A stretch of DNA of 45,936 nucleotides from Bacillus sp. P14.5. GTDB taxonomy: Bacteria; Bacillota; Bacilli; Bacillales; Bacillaceae_B. This document shows positions 37,361-45,365 of this stretch, piece by piece. Position numbers and translations under genes: made by a program. Where the stretch lies: contig NZ_NIJF01000115.1 of the NCBI RefSeq assembly GCF_003316765.1, positions 1 through 45,936 on the forward strand, in the 5' to 3' direction. The notes beneath the pieces were generated by a model that was not told where the DNA came from, made no database searches, and worked only from the letters and a program-made list of their open reading frames with translations. Each line of letters opens with the position of its first letter. Within the stretch, counting starts at the first letter, position 1.

Positions 37361-37818
37361 TGCTCTCTTCCTTCCTCCTTGTACGAAATGTTCATCTCAT
37401 ACCTTCCAACCGGGCTTCCCTGCATAAATAACTGATAGGATAAGACTATTTCACCGTCATTTCTAGTTCTATCCACAGTGTGTGTCAATTTAGATGTTTT
37501 TGTAGTAATCATCAAAGTGCCAAGCTGGCTTTCATAAGAGCCTACCAGTTCTTCGTCCTCTTTAAAAACCATCCTCATCTTCACCACTCCGCTGCGCAGT
37601 ATCAAAGCTTCTTCGTCCTGCTTCATCTTGACGATTGTATGTATCGTTCCTTCTTCTTGAACTTCATCATATTTCAGGAAAATCGAATCCCCTTTTTCAT
37701 AGTAACTGCCATCCGAGAACAATTCAAAAGAGTCTTTTTCCTCACCATGCTGTATGCGGGTTTTCAAGTGAATTTTGACCTCAGTCTGTTCATTTCCTCC
37801 ACCTTTCAAACCTCTCAC
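37357..37818 (-). CDS. ywiB: YwiB, DUF1934 beta-barrel protein
   Basis: About 150 residues; all-beta protein with [41 protein letters not shown] and [10 protein letters not shown], the DUF1934 pattern of a lipocalin-like barrel. Function unknown. The start is uncertain. The longest frame opens with a GTG, the best ribosome site (GGTGGAGG) is followed by an ATG that is out of frame, and homology by eye begins near [13 protein letters not shown] one-base discrepancy near 37795 would explain this. Coupled to argS. Confidence 0.82.
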   Translation of the reverse strand: MRGLKGGGNEQTEVKIHLKTRIQHGEEKDSFELFSDGSYYEKGDSIFLKYDEVQEEGTIHTIVKMKQDEEALILRSGVVKMRMVFKEDEELVGSYESQLGTLMITTKTSKLTHTVDRTRNDGEIVLSYQLFMQGSPVGRYEMNISYKEEGREQ

Positions 37819-38011
37819 ATCCTTTGTAAAATTTGATTCGCCTTAAACCGTACGTCCTTAACCCATTAAGTATATGAACAATCAGATAAAATTGCAATGA
37901 AACGGGCAGAATTCGGTTATTTCTGATACTTTCCCGGAGGTGGGGCTGCACTAATGAAACCGATTCAGGTTTCTTTCTAAGTGGTTAGCGAGTTTTTGAC
38001 CTGGGTTGGAG

Positions 38012-38304
38012 TTCTGTCAGCCAGGTCGGGCATTCTATCAACTGATTTTGCTTTTCTATCAACCGATTCGGGCATTCTATCGGCTCGTTTCGCTCTTCTA
38101 TCAACCGGGTTCGCTCTTCTATCAACCGGGTTCGCTCTTCTATCAACCGGTTCAGGCATTCTATCAGCCACTTGGACGCTCTATCAACGAAATGGGAGGT
38201 TCTATCGACGAAAATTGTCCTTCTATCAACGAGTTCTGCTGTCCTATCGACGAAATGTGCACTTCTATCAACGAAAAGCAGCATTCTATCGACGAATCGG
38301 CTTC
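38012..38304. repeat. Array of 14 direct repeats TTCTATCRRC with 21-bp period
   Basis: TTCTATC-type cores begin at 38012, 38033, 38054, 38075, 38096, 38117, 38138, 38159, 38179, 38200, 38221, 38242, 38263 and 38284: 21 bp every time but one (20). Because 21 is a multiple of three, long open frames with heptapeptide repeats appear on both strands; these are not genes. It lies between speB and ywiB. Confidence 0.85.
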
Positions 38305-38409
38305 TTACTCAGTGCAGCGCCGCTACACGCCAAGCGTCTTTCAACGGGGCCGGAGCTCCTGCCAGCACAATCGACACTTTTTGACAAAAAACGGGTGGTG
38401 ACTGTCACC

Positions 38410-38454
38410 AAAACAAAAAACCGCCCCATCGATTCCGTGACTCTCAAGGGGCAG
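38410..38454 (-). terminator. Probable terminator of speB
   Basis: Minus strand CTGCCCC and GGGGCGG pair around a 20-nt loop, followed by TTTTTTGTTTT. It lies beyond the D3 element, about 215 bp after the speB stop. Confidence 0.65.
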
Positions 38455-38469
38455 TTGTATTTTAAAAGC

Positions 38470-38662
38470 AGGCTATTTTCTCATATATAGTTGCTTACGG
38501 AAAAATCCCAAGAGCCGGATTTTTCCCCGGGTACTAAGGTTTTCACTCTAATCGGAGGGATCAGCTCTTTTCTTTTCATGTTAACTAAGTTATCCCGGAG
38601 AATTAAGGTTGTTTTTCTCGGGAATTAGTAATCAATAGCCACAAAGTTTACAAAAAGAGCCT
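38470..38662. repeat. Family D MITE-like repeat (copy D3)
   Basis: AGGCTATTTTCTCA to ACAAAAAGAGCCT, ending 7 bp before the speB stop codon region. Interior matches D2 over most of its length. Confidence 0.8.
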
Positions 38663-38669
38663 AAAAGTA

Positions 38670-39542
38670 TTATTTCACCCAGCCCAGCATCATTTCGCGG
38701 ATGAGTTTGCTGGCTGTGTTGGCTGTTTGTTCGGATGTGTCATAGATCGGTGCCACTTCAACGAGGTCGGCTCCGACTACGTTCACTTTAGATCGGGCTA
38801 TTTCATGGATGGAGGCAAGAAGTTCACGTGATGTGATTCCGCCTGCATCGACAGTGCCTGTTCCAGGTGCATGCGCCGGGTCAAGGACATCGATGTCGAT
38901 TGTTACATATACCGGACGCCCTGCTAGCGTTGGCAAAATTTCTTTCAACGGCTCCAGCACTTCAAACTTGGAAATGTGCATGCCGTTTTCCTTTGCCCAT
39001 TGAAACTCTTCTTTCATGCCGGATCGAATTCCGAAAGAGTATACATTTTGGGGTCCGATATGCTCGGCGATTTTCCTGATTGGTGTGGAGTGTGATAAAG
39101 GCTCGCCTTCATAGTTTTCACGAAGGTCTGTATGGGCATCAAAATGGATGATGGCCAAATCTTTGTGTTTTTTATAAACAGCTTTCATGACTGGCCATGA
39201 AACCAGATGTTCTCCGCCCATGCCAAAAGGAATTTTTTCATCCTTCATCAAGCCATCGATATAATCCTCGATGATATCGATGCTTTTCTGCGGATTACCG
39301 AACGGAAGCGGGATATCTCCGGCATCATAATACTTGATCTCTTCCAATTCCCGGTCCAGATACGGGCTGTATTCTTCAAGGCCGATCGAAACCTCGCGGA
39401 TGCGGGCAGGGCCGAAACGAGAACCCGGACGGTAGCTGACCGTCCAATCCATCGGCATGCCGTACAGCACAATTTGGCTGTCTTCATAGGAAGGATGGCT
39501 GCCGATAAACACATTACCAGAATAAGCTTCATCAAAGCGCAT
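38670..39542 (-). CDS. speB: Agmatinase
   Basis: Hydrolyses agmatine to putrescine and urea in polyamine synthesis. 290 residues, ureohydrolase fold with the binuclear manganese motifs GMGGEH, IIHFDAHTDLREN, and TIDIDVLDPAHAPGTGTVDAGG. ADLVEVAPIYD completes the set. Lengths and motifs match Bacillus SpeB. In B. subtilis speE and speB are adjacent in one operon; here 450 bp holding a split A/B repeat separates them. A GAGTGTTG sequence acts as ribosome site. Confidence 0.95.
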   Translation of the reverse strand: MRFDEAYSGNVFIGSHPSYEDSQIVLYGMPMDWTVSYRPGSRFGPARIREVSIGLEEYSPYLDRELEEIKYYDAGDIPLPFGNPQKSIDIIEDYIDGLMKDEKIPFGMGGEHLVSWPVMKAVYKKHKDLAIIHFDAHTDLRENYEGEPLSHSTPIRKIAEHIGPQNVYSFGIRSGMKEEFQWAKENGMHISKFEVLEPLKEILPTLAGRPVYVTIDIDVLDPAHAPGTGTVDAGGITSRELLASIHEIARSKVNVVGADLVEVAPIYDTSEQTANTASKLIREMMLGWVK

Positions 39543-39726
39543 GTTTCAACACTCCTTAAAAAATTCGTTAGGTTACTATTTATACTTACTAAACGGGTTA
39601 AGGGGCTTGGGCTGAGTAAATAGAGTTACTGTTAGCCGAGCTCTATTCCAATACCTAAAATTAGGCTTTGGAAAGAATGCACTCTTAATTGTTTTTGTTT
39701 AAAGTACTATTTTAGTTTATAAACGT

Positions 39727-39969
39727 TGATTGGAGCGGAAGGTGTACGATCTCCTGCGGGACTAGCGGGACAGGTGAGACCCCTAATCTAGGTGCAGCGC
39801 CCAGCCCCTCGGGGTCAAATAACCCAAAGCGAATAAAAGGAAAACCCGCCTTTTTTCGCTTTGGAACATTTGCCTGTCGGGCCTGATCAGGGCGCTTCCA
39901 CTTTTTGTACAGGCGAAGCCGAGGAGGCTCACCCCCGCCCCGCGGAGTCGTACACCTGGACCGGAAATC
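39727..39969 (-). repeat. Family A repeat (copy A5), split by B5
   Basis: GATTGGAGCGGAAGG to GGTGAGACCCC, then CAGGCGAAGCCGAGGAGGCTC to GGAAATCA. Compared with A4, only the B element has been added, between GACCCC and CAGGCG. The complex stands between speE and speB. Confidence 0.85.
39784..39908 (-). repeat. Family B hairpin repeat (copy B5) nested in A5
   Basis: Opposite orientation to the other B copies. Inner stem CCAAAGCGAA/TTCGCTTTGG, a compensatory change relative to B4. Confidence 0.8.
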
Positions 39970-39992
39970 AAACAACATTTTTAAATTTTAGT

Positions 39993-40823
39993 TTACTCCG
40001 TCAAGTCCTTAACAAACTTAGGCAGTGCAAAGCTGGCTTTGTGAAGCTCTTTTGTATAATATTTCGTTTCGATTTCATGGAAACGGTCATCGCTTACTTC
40101 CAGCGGATCATGTTTCTTGGAGCCGACTGTGAACGCCCACAGGCCGCTTGGATAAGTCGGGATGTTTGCCGTGTACAGGCGCGTGATTGGGAAGATCTCT
40201 TTTACATCACTTTGCACCTGGCGGATCAAATCTGCTTTGAACCAAGGGTTGTCACATTGAGCGACGAAGATTCCATCTTCTTTCAGCGCTTTCGAGATTC
40301 CTGCGTAGAATCCTTTTGTGAAAAGGTTCACTGCCGGACCTACAGGCTCAGTGGAATCAACCATGATGACATCGTACTCATTTTCACTTTTCGCGATATG
40401 CATAAAGCCGTCGCCTACCTGTACTTCCACTCTTTCGTTTTCAAGCTCGCCCGCAATTTCAGGAAGGTACTTTTTGGAGTACTCGATCACCTTGCCGTCG
40501 ATTTCCGCAAGGACTGCTTTTTTAACAGAAGGATGCTTCAGCACTTCACGGATGACGCCTCCGTCTCCGCCGCCGACAACCAGCACAGTTTCAGGGTTAG
40601 GGTGCGTGAATAACGGCACATGTGCGACCATTTCATGGTAAACGAACTCATCTTTCTGAGAGGTCATGACCATTTCATCTAGAAGCAGCATGTTCCCCCA
40701 CTCTTCGGTTTCCACCATATCAAGCTTTTGAAATTCCGTTTGCTCTGTATGTAAAGTTTTGTTGATTTTCATTGTAATACCGAAATTTTCCGTTTGTTTC
40801 TCTGTGAACCAGAATCCACCCAT
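39993..40823 (-). CDS. speE: Spermidine synthase
   Basis: Transfers an aminopropyl group from decarboxylated SAM to putrescine. 276 residues. N-terminal beta domain with [30 protein letters not shown], then a Rossmann domain with [21 protein letters not shown], the acidic [20 protein letters not shown] and the catalytic Asp in [12 protein letters not shown]. Substrate-binding Tyr and Gln residues ([17 protein letters not shown] segment) are present. It precedes speB in the direction of transcription. Confidence 0.96.
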   Translation of the reverse strand: MGGFWFTEKQTENFGITMKINKTLHTEQTEFQKLDMVETEEWGNMLLLDEMVMTSQKDEFVYHEMVAHVPLFTHPNPETVLVVGGGDGGVIREVLKHPSVKKAVLAEIDGKVIEYSKKYLPEIAGELENERVEVQVGDGFMHIAKSENEYDVIMVDSTEPVGPAVNLFTKGFYAGISKALKEDGIFVAQCDNPWFKADLIRQVQSDVKEIFPITRLYTANIPTYPSGLWAFTVGSKKHDPLEVSDDRFHEIETKYYTKELHKASFALPKFVKDLTE

Positions 40824-40973
40824 TTTACTTCATTCCTTTTCTAATTAATTCTCGCGGCCGGGGACAAGCATCAACATAAATATCCTTCCCCAACTGCATA
40901 AATACAAACATGAGAAAAAGTATAGTCTAATTTGGCGAAAATACAAGAATAATTATTAATTTTCTTCCTATAT

Positions 40974-41003
40974 GTTTAAAAAAACCCTCTGCTTTCCATA
41001 ATG
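40974..41003 (+). promoter_or_regulatory. Candidate forespore promoter of pbpG
   Basis: GTTTA (40974-40978), 18-bp spacer, CATAATG (40997-41003) approximates the sigma-G pattern. With a 15-bp spacer the overlapping TTCCATAATG approximates a sigma-F -10. B. subtilis pbpG is forespore-expressed. Confidence 0.35.
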
Positions 41004-41089
41004 GATACTAATAAAAAACAAGATTCATAGGAAATGAGGGATCCACTTGGAAATCATCACAAGTTCCCGTTTACAAAAACGAAAAATAC

Positions 41090-43114
41090 TTGCGCGCCGC
41101 AATCATTCTTGGCCTGCTCTCCACCCTGTTGATCCTGGCTGGGCTGGCAGGCTTATTGACATACGCGAAAATTCAGGGCCCGCCCCCGCTTTCCGTTCCC
41201 CAGTCCACGCTGTTCTACGGAGCGGATGGATCGATCATTGGCGAAAGCAACAGCGGCGAAAAGAGATACTGGGTGCCGCTGGAAGATATCTCTCAAGACT
41301 TGGTCGATGCCACACTGGCTATTGAGGATAAAGGATTTTTTTCTCATCACGGATTTGATTTCAAGCGAATTACTGCCGCAGGACTTGCTGATTTAAAGGC
41401 AATGGCCAAAGTCCAGGGAGCTTCAACCATCTCACAGCAATATGCACGGAACCTTTTTCTCACTCATGATAAAACGTGGAAAAGAAAGATTTCAGAAGCA
41501 CTATACACTTTGCGTCTGGAGATGAATTATTCCAAGGAGCAGATTCTTGAGGGATATCTAAATACCATTTACTACGGCCACGGAGCTTACGGTGTTGAGG
41601 CCGCCAGCCAGTTTTATTTTGGAAAAGCCGCCGACACATTGACCGTCGCGGAAGCCGCCTTGCTTGCGGGAATTCCGAAGGGACCGAGCCTTTACTCTCC
41701 CATTGACTCCTTACAAAAGGCAAAAGACCGTCAAAGCTTGATCCTGAATGCCATGAAGGAAGATAAGCTGATTTCCGATATGGCAGCTGCCGAGGCGAAG
41801 GCGGAGACGCTGAAAATTGTGGGAGAATATCCTCACGAATCAGTGGAAACTGCTCCTTATTTTCAGGATGTGGTAAAAAATATTCTCAGAAACCAACTGG
41901 GCATTGATGAGCGCACCGTCGAGCTCGGAGGCCTGAAAGTATATACCACCTTGAATCCGAAACACCAGAATGCAGCGGAAAAAGTAATCGAAAGGGAGAT
42001 TGGACCGGAATCTGACATTCAGGTCGGGTTCACGGCGATCAACCCTAAAAACGGGCATGTCACCGCAATGGTCGGGGGCAGGAATTATGAAGAAAGTCCA
42101 TTCAATCGCGCAGTCCAGGCAGTCAGGCAGCCGGGGTCGACCATCAAGCCGCTCCTTTATTATGCTGCCGTTGAGAAAGACTTCACCCCATCTACAACGA
42201 TGAGAAGCGAACTGACCACGTTTAAATTCGATGAGGGACAAGGTGAATACACTCCACACAATTTTAACAACAAGTATGCAGGGGATGACATTACACTGGC
42301 TCAGGCAATCGCAATTTCGGATAATGTGTACGCGGTCAAAACACATCTATTCCTTGGAGAAGAAGCCCTCACCGATACAGCCAAAAAATTCGGACTGTCG
42401 ACACCTGTAAAAAAAGTGCCTTCATCCGCTTTGGGAACTTCAGGCGCGAGGGTCGTTGATATGGTCAATGCTTATGGGATGTTCGCCAATGGCGGGTACA
42501 AAATCAGCCCCGTCTTCATTACAAAGGTGGAAGGATTCAGCGGGGAAACCATCTATGAAAACACATTGGAAAAAGAACAGATTCTCGATCCGGATGCCGC
42601 ATACGTCATGACTCACATGCTCAGCGGCATCTTCGACCCCAAGCTGAACGATTATTCCACGGTTACAGGAATCACCATCCGAAAAGATGCGACAAGGCCC
42701 TATGCCGGGAAATCCGGCACAACCAATTCGGATAACTGGATGATTGGATTTGCGCCCCAGCTCACGGCCGGCGTATGGATCGGTTACGATAAAGGAAAAG
42801 AAATTTCGTTAGTGGAGGATAAATACTATGCCAAAAATATCTGGGTCCAATTCATGGAAGAGGCTTTAAAGGGCGAACCAGTCAAAGCCTTCAAGCCAAC
42901 CCAGAATGTAAAAGGCTATCTCGTCAATCCGCATAATGGAAAACTCGCAACTAAAGGCTGTCCCGTCCAGCGTTTCACTTATTTCATAAAAGGAACCGAA
43001 CCGACTGAATTCTGCGATGAACACCTTCATGAAGAAGCACCTGCAGAGCCTCCGGCAGAGGAACCGAAGGAGAAAAAGACACCTTGGTATAAAAAATGGA
43101 CGGAGTGGTTCTAG
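41090..43114 (+). CDS. pbpG: Bifunctional class A penicillin-binding protein (PBP2d/PbpG-like)
   Basis: Peptidoglycan glycosyltransferase and transpeptidase; PbpG acts in spore germ cell wall synthesis in B. subtilis. 674 residues. A transmembrane anchor (about 2-25), glycosyltransferase domain with IEDKGFFSHHGFD, GASTISQQYARN and ILEGYLNTIYYG; transpeptidase domain with SxxK in PGSTIKPL, SxN in ISDNVYAV and KSGTT. Neighbour ywhD confirms orthology. The frame starts at a TTG at 41090 with no ribosome site. A TTG at 41047 has a good one (GAGGG, 6 nt) and encodes a basic tail, but is out of frame by one base, so the true start is probably there; see finding. Confidence 0.93.
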   Translation: MRAAIILGLLSTLLILAGLAGLLTYAKIQGPPPLSVPQSTLFYGADGSIIGESNSGEKRYWVPLEDISQDLVDATLAIEDKGFFSHHGFDFKRITAAGLADLKAMAKVQGASTISQQYARNLFLTHDKTWKRKISEALYTLRLEMNYSKEQILEGYLNTIYYGHGAYGVEAASQFYFGKAADTLTVAEAALLAGIPKGPSLYSPIDSLQKAKDRQSLILNAMKEDKLISDMAAAEAKAETLKIVGEYPHESVETAPYFQDVVKNILRNQLGIDERTVELGGLKVYTTLNPKHQNAAEKVIEREIGPESDIQVGFTAINPKNGHVTAMVGGRNYEESPFNRAVQAVRQPGSTIKPLLYYAAVEKDFTPSTTMRSELTTFKFDEGQGEYTPHNFNNKYAGDDITLAQAIAISDNVYAVKTHLFLGEEALTDTAKKFGLSTPVKKVPSSALGTSGARVVDMVNAYGMFANGGYKISPVFITKVEGFSGETIYENTLEKEQILDPDAAYVMTHMLSGIFDPKLNDYSTVTGITIRKDATRPYAGKSGTTNSDNWMIGFAPQLTAGVWIGYDKGKEISLVEDKYYAKNIWVQFMEEALKGEPVKAFKPTQNVKGYLVNPHNGKLATKGCPVQRFTYFIKGTEPTEFCDEHLHEEAPAEPPAEEPKEKKTPWYKKWTEWF

Positions 43115-43358
43115 GCTGAGGAAACTGCCCTGAAAGCTGCCGGAAGCACTCGTATATAAGGCCCCAAGGAGACTCTGCAGCTGAACGAGAATCATCTTTA
43201 CGAAATCTCTTTGAATGATGCAACCCGCTAAGCAAGTGGAATTTTATTAAAAAGAAATACATGCGTCCCAACTCTACACGATGATTTCCTCGGAAGGCGG
43301 CTGTACACCGGGTCCTGAAATCAATAAGCATAACCTCATCTAAAAAAGCATAAGAAAA
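43115..43358. other. Gap between pbpG and ywhD without a recognisable gene
   Basis: No open frame with a ribosome site and no repeat-family member. Followed by the shared terminator. Confidence 0.45.
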
Positions 43359-43389
43359 ACCCCGGGTTTGTGCGAACCCGGGGTCTTTC
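43359..43389. terminator. Bidirectional terminator between pbpG and ywhD
   Basis: ACCCCGGGTT and AACCCGGGGT form a perfect 10-bp stem with a 6-nt loop. T-rich sequence follows on both strands (TCTTTC plus; TTTTTC minus). The two genes are convergent. Confidence 0.88.
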
Positions 43390-43519
43390 ATGTCCTAGTT
43401 TGATTTGTGCAAACTGTGATTTAAGTTTACTTTTTTTCTGGCCAATGAGCAAGATGCGATCGATTTTTTCTAATAAATGTCACATTCTGTTCAATATATT
43501 GTCATAATTTGTTATTTTA

Positions 43520-44029
43520 TTAAATAGAAAGATCTTCTTTCAGCTTGGCTTCAGATCTCTCCCACATGCCTTCATCATGGGTGATGAGATAGTCTTTTAA
43601 GATGCCTTTTGAGCGGTCATCCATGACATCGACAATAATATGGCGCTTGATTGATTTGTCCATTCGGTTCACGTGTTCAGGCAGGGATTTATAGCCTCTG
43701 CGCTTCTCCGTATTGACGACCATTTCACATGCTGTAACACCGGCATAGTAAGGGCCTTCCGCTTTGCGATCGATAGTCACCCAGACAAGCCAGTAAGGTT
43801 TTCCGCCTTCAGAATCTTCGCGGTTATTCGTGAATTTGATTCTTTTTTCCACCGAACTGCGGGCATGCATCGCACCGATGTCGACAAAAGCTTCTCCTTC
43901 TTCCACATCAACGAATACAGGGGACACATTATCCAGGCTCAATGAACCGATTCCGAAGCCGCCATGCCCGTCTGTCGGATCACTCTTGATAATATTAAAG
44001 CCTACATTGTTCTTCTTTTTTTCATCCAT
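43520..44029 (-). CDS. ywhD: YwhD family protein
   Basis: 169 residues, same length as B. subtilis YwhD and placed between pbpG and ywhC as there. NVGFNIIKSDPTDGHGGFGIGSLSLDNVSPV and DVGEGEAFVDIGAMHARS-like blocks are family-specific, with KPYWLVWVTIDRKAEGPYYAGVTACEM in the middle. No catalytic motif is evident and the biochemical role is unknown. The AAGGAGCGATATAG ribosome site lies just upstream of the ATG. Confidence 0.88.
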   Translation of the reverse strand: MDEKKKNNVGFNIIKSDPTDGHGGFGIGSLSLDNVSPVFVDVEEGEAFVDIGAMHARSSVEKRIKFTNNREDSEGGKPYWLVWVTIDRKAEGPYYAGVTACEMVVNTEKRRGYKSLPEHVNRMDKSIKRHIIVDVMDDRSKGILKDYLITHDEGMWERSEAKLKEDLSI

Positions 44030-44048
44030 CTATATCGCTCCTTCTGCT

Positions 44049-44710
44049 TTAAGAAAATAATGAAAATACCGCATAGTAAATCGTATTGAAAGTCTGTCCC
44101 ACGGCACTCATCCCGCCGTTGATCACCGGCCAGATCGTATAACGGTCAAGCGGGGTTATGACCAATATTAAAAACAGCAAAACGCCGTATTGTTCATACT
44201 GCGACATCTGTGACCGCAGCCGCGGTGAAACAAGGTCCTCGATAATCCGGTATCCGTCCAAAGGAGGAAACGGCAATAGATTAAATATGAACAATAGAAT
44301 GTTCAGATATACAATCATATTGAACAGGTCGATGAAAAACTGGGGAACGACCGTGCCAAAACCGAATGTGATAATAAAATAAAAAATGCCGTAAGCGATG
44401 AACGCAATCAGGAAGTTGCTCAGCGGCCCCGCCACTGAAACCAGAACTCCCGCAAGCTTCGGTTTTTAAAATTAAAGCGGTTCACAGGAACAGGCCTTGC
44501 CCAGCCGAAACCGGCAATCAAGATAAAAAGGGTCCCGATCGGATCTAAATGCTGAATCGGATTAAGGGTCAGCCTTCCTTGATCCTTCGCTGTATCATCC
44601 CCGAATTTGTGGGCTACATAGGCGTGAGCATATTCGTGAAACGTGAATGCCAGAATCAGGGCAATGATCACGAATGGAAGTTCTTTTAAATTAAAGGCTA
44701 AAAAGTCCAA
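44049..44710 (-). pseudogene. ywhC: ywhC, M50 site-2-protease-like membrane peptidase, frameshifted
   Basis: Intramembrane zinc peptidase of the M50 family. The N-terminal half (44710-44420) contains the zinc motif HEYAH, DPIGTLFILIAGFGWARPVPVN, and then goes out of frame after FNFKN. The C-terminal half (44435-44049) resumes with AGPLSNFLIAF and the third ligand motif NLLPFPPLDGY. Reading across with one extra base gives FNFKNPKLAGVLVSVAGPLSNF, the expected family sequence, so one base (probably C in AAAAACCG, near 44463) is missing. Either a recent mutation or a base-calling error. Otherwise every family segment is present. Confidence 0.88.
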
Positions 44711-44800
44711 TGTCCGTTCTCCTTCATATACATAAGTGTTTTTTTTGCTCTTTTCAAAAAGGTTGTTGCTTTTGAATGTTTTATTCTCCCCATTATAACG

Positions 44801-44927
44801 TAGGAGGATTGGAGCGGAAGGCGTGCGACCTCCTGCGGGATTAGCGGGACAGGTGAGACCCCGCAGGCAAAGCCGAGGAGGCTCACCGCCCGCCCCGCGG
44901 AGTCGTGCGGCTGGAGCGGAAATCCAT
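44801..44927 (-). repeat. Family A repeat (copy A6), uninterrupted, with outer end
   Basis: GGATTGGAGCGGAAGG through CCCCGCAGGCAAAGCCGAGG to GGAAATCCATTAC; the right flank TGCGAAAACAGCC (44952-44964) resembles the D-type terminal repeat. The 44711-45115 gap contains this element and nothing else. Confidence 0.85.
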
Positions 44928-45115
44928 TACTTTTAAAACAGCCACCATCTATGCGAAAACAGCCTTTTTAAAATAGGTAATATCTCTATTCACATATTCT
45001 CTATCATCCAGACTTGCTCCTTCTGGAAAATACGATAAACTTTTAACTGGAAGATATTTTTCTCAATATCGTTCCATAATGATTGTAACAAAATTATAGA
45101 ACAGGAGCGAAATCC

Positions 45116-45304
45116 ATGCCTTATGTAACCGTTAAAATGATCGAAGGACGCAGTGAGGACCAAAAGAAAGCCCTGGTGGAAAAGGTAACTGCAGCTGTCA
45201 GCGAAACAACAGGTGCCCCTGAAGAGAAAGTCGTCGTATTCATAGAGGAAATGAGCAAGAACCATTATGCCGTGGGCGGAAAGCGTTTAAGTGACGAAGA
45301 ATAG
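45116..45304 (+). CDS. ywhB: 4-oxalocrotonate tautomerase family protein (YwhB)
   Basis: 62 residues including Met. After Met removal the N-terminal Pro (MPYVTVKM) is the catalytic base; EGRSEDQKKALVEKVT and the C-terminal hairpin VVVFIEEMSKNHYAVGGKRL fit the small hexameric 4-OT fold. YwhB of B. subtilis tautomerises 2-hydroxymuconate and related enols in vitro; the natural substrate is unknown. Ribosome site CAGGAG lies 8 nt before the ATG. Confidence 0.9.
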   Translation: MPYVTVKMIEGRSEDQKKALVEKVTAAVSETTGAPEEKVVVFIEEMSKNHYAVGGKRLSDEE

Positions 45305-45326
45305 TTCCTTTTTGCCTGGCTCACCA

Positions 45327-45359
45327 GTCGCCGGTCCATTGTGACTGGCGGCTTTTTTT
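45327..45359 (+). terminator. Terminator of ywhB
   Basis: GTCGCCGGTC and GACTGGCGGC pair over 10 bp (two wobbles) with loop CATTGT and seven T residues. Confidence 0.85.
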
Positions 45360-45365
45360 GAGCTT

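Noticed and set aside
35663..37400. T-box riboswitch for argS
   Set aside because: The ywiB-argS upstream region lacks the T-box core sequence and a leader terminator.
37954..37977. Tiny plus-strand leader peptide followed by a GAAACC/GGTTTC hairpin
   Set aside because: It has a good ribosome site but no gene follows on that strand, only the 21-bp array.
37977..38490. Repeat protein with heptapeptide repeats encoded on either strand
   Set aside because: The 21-bp DNA period makes open frames on both strands. None has a ribosome site, and conservation is in the TTCTATC DNA core rather than in one frame.
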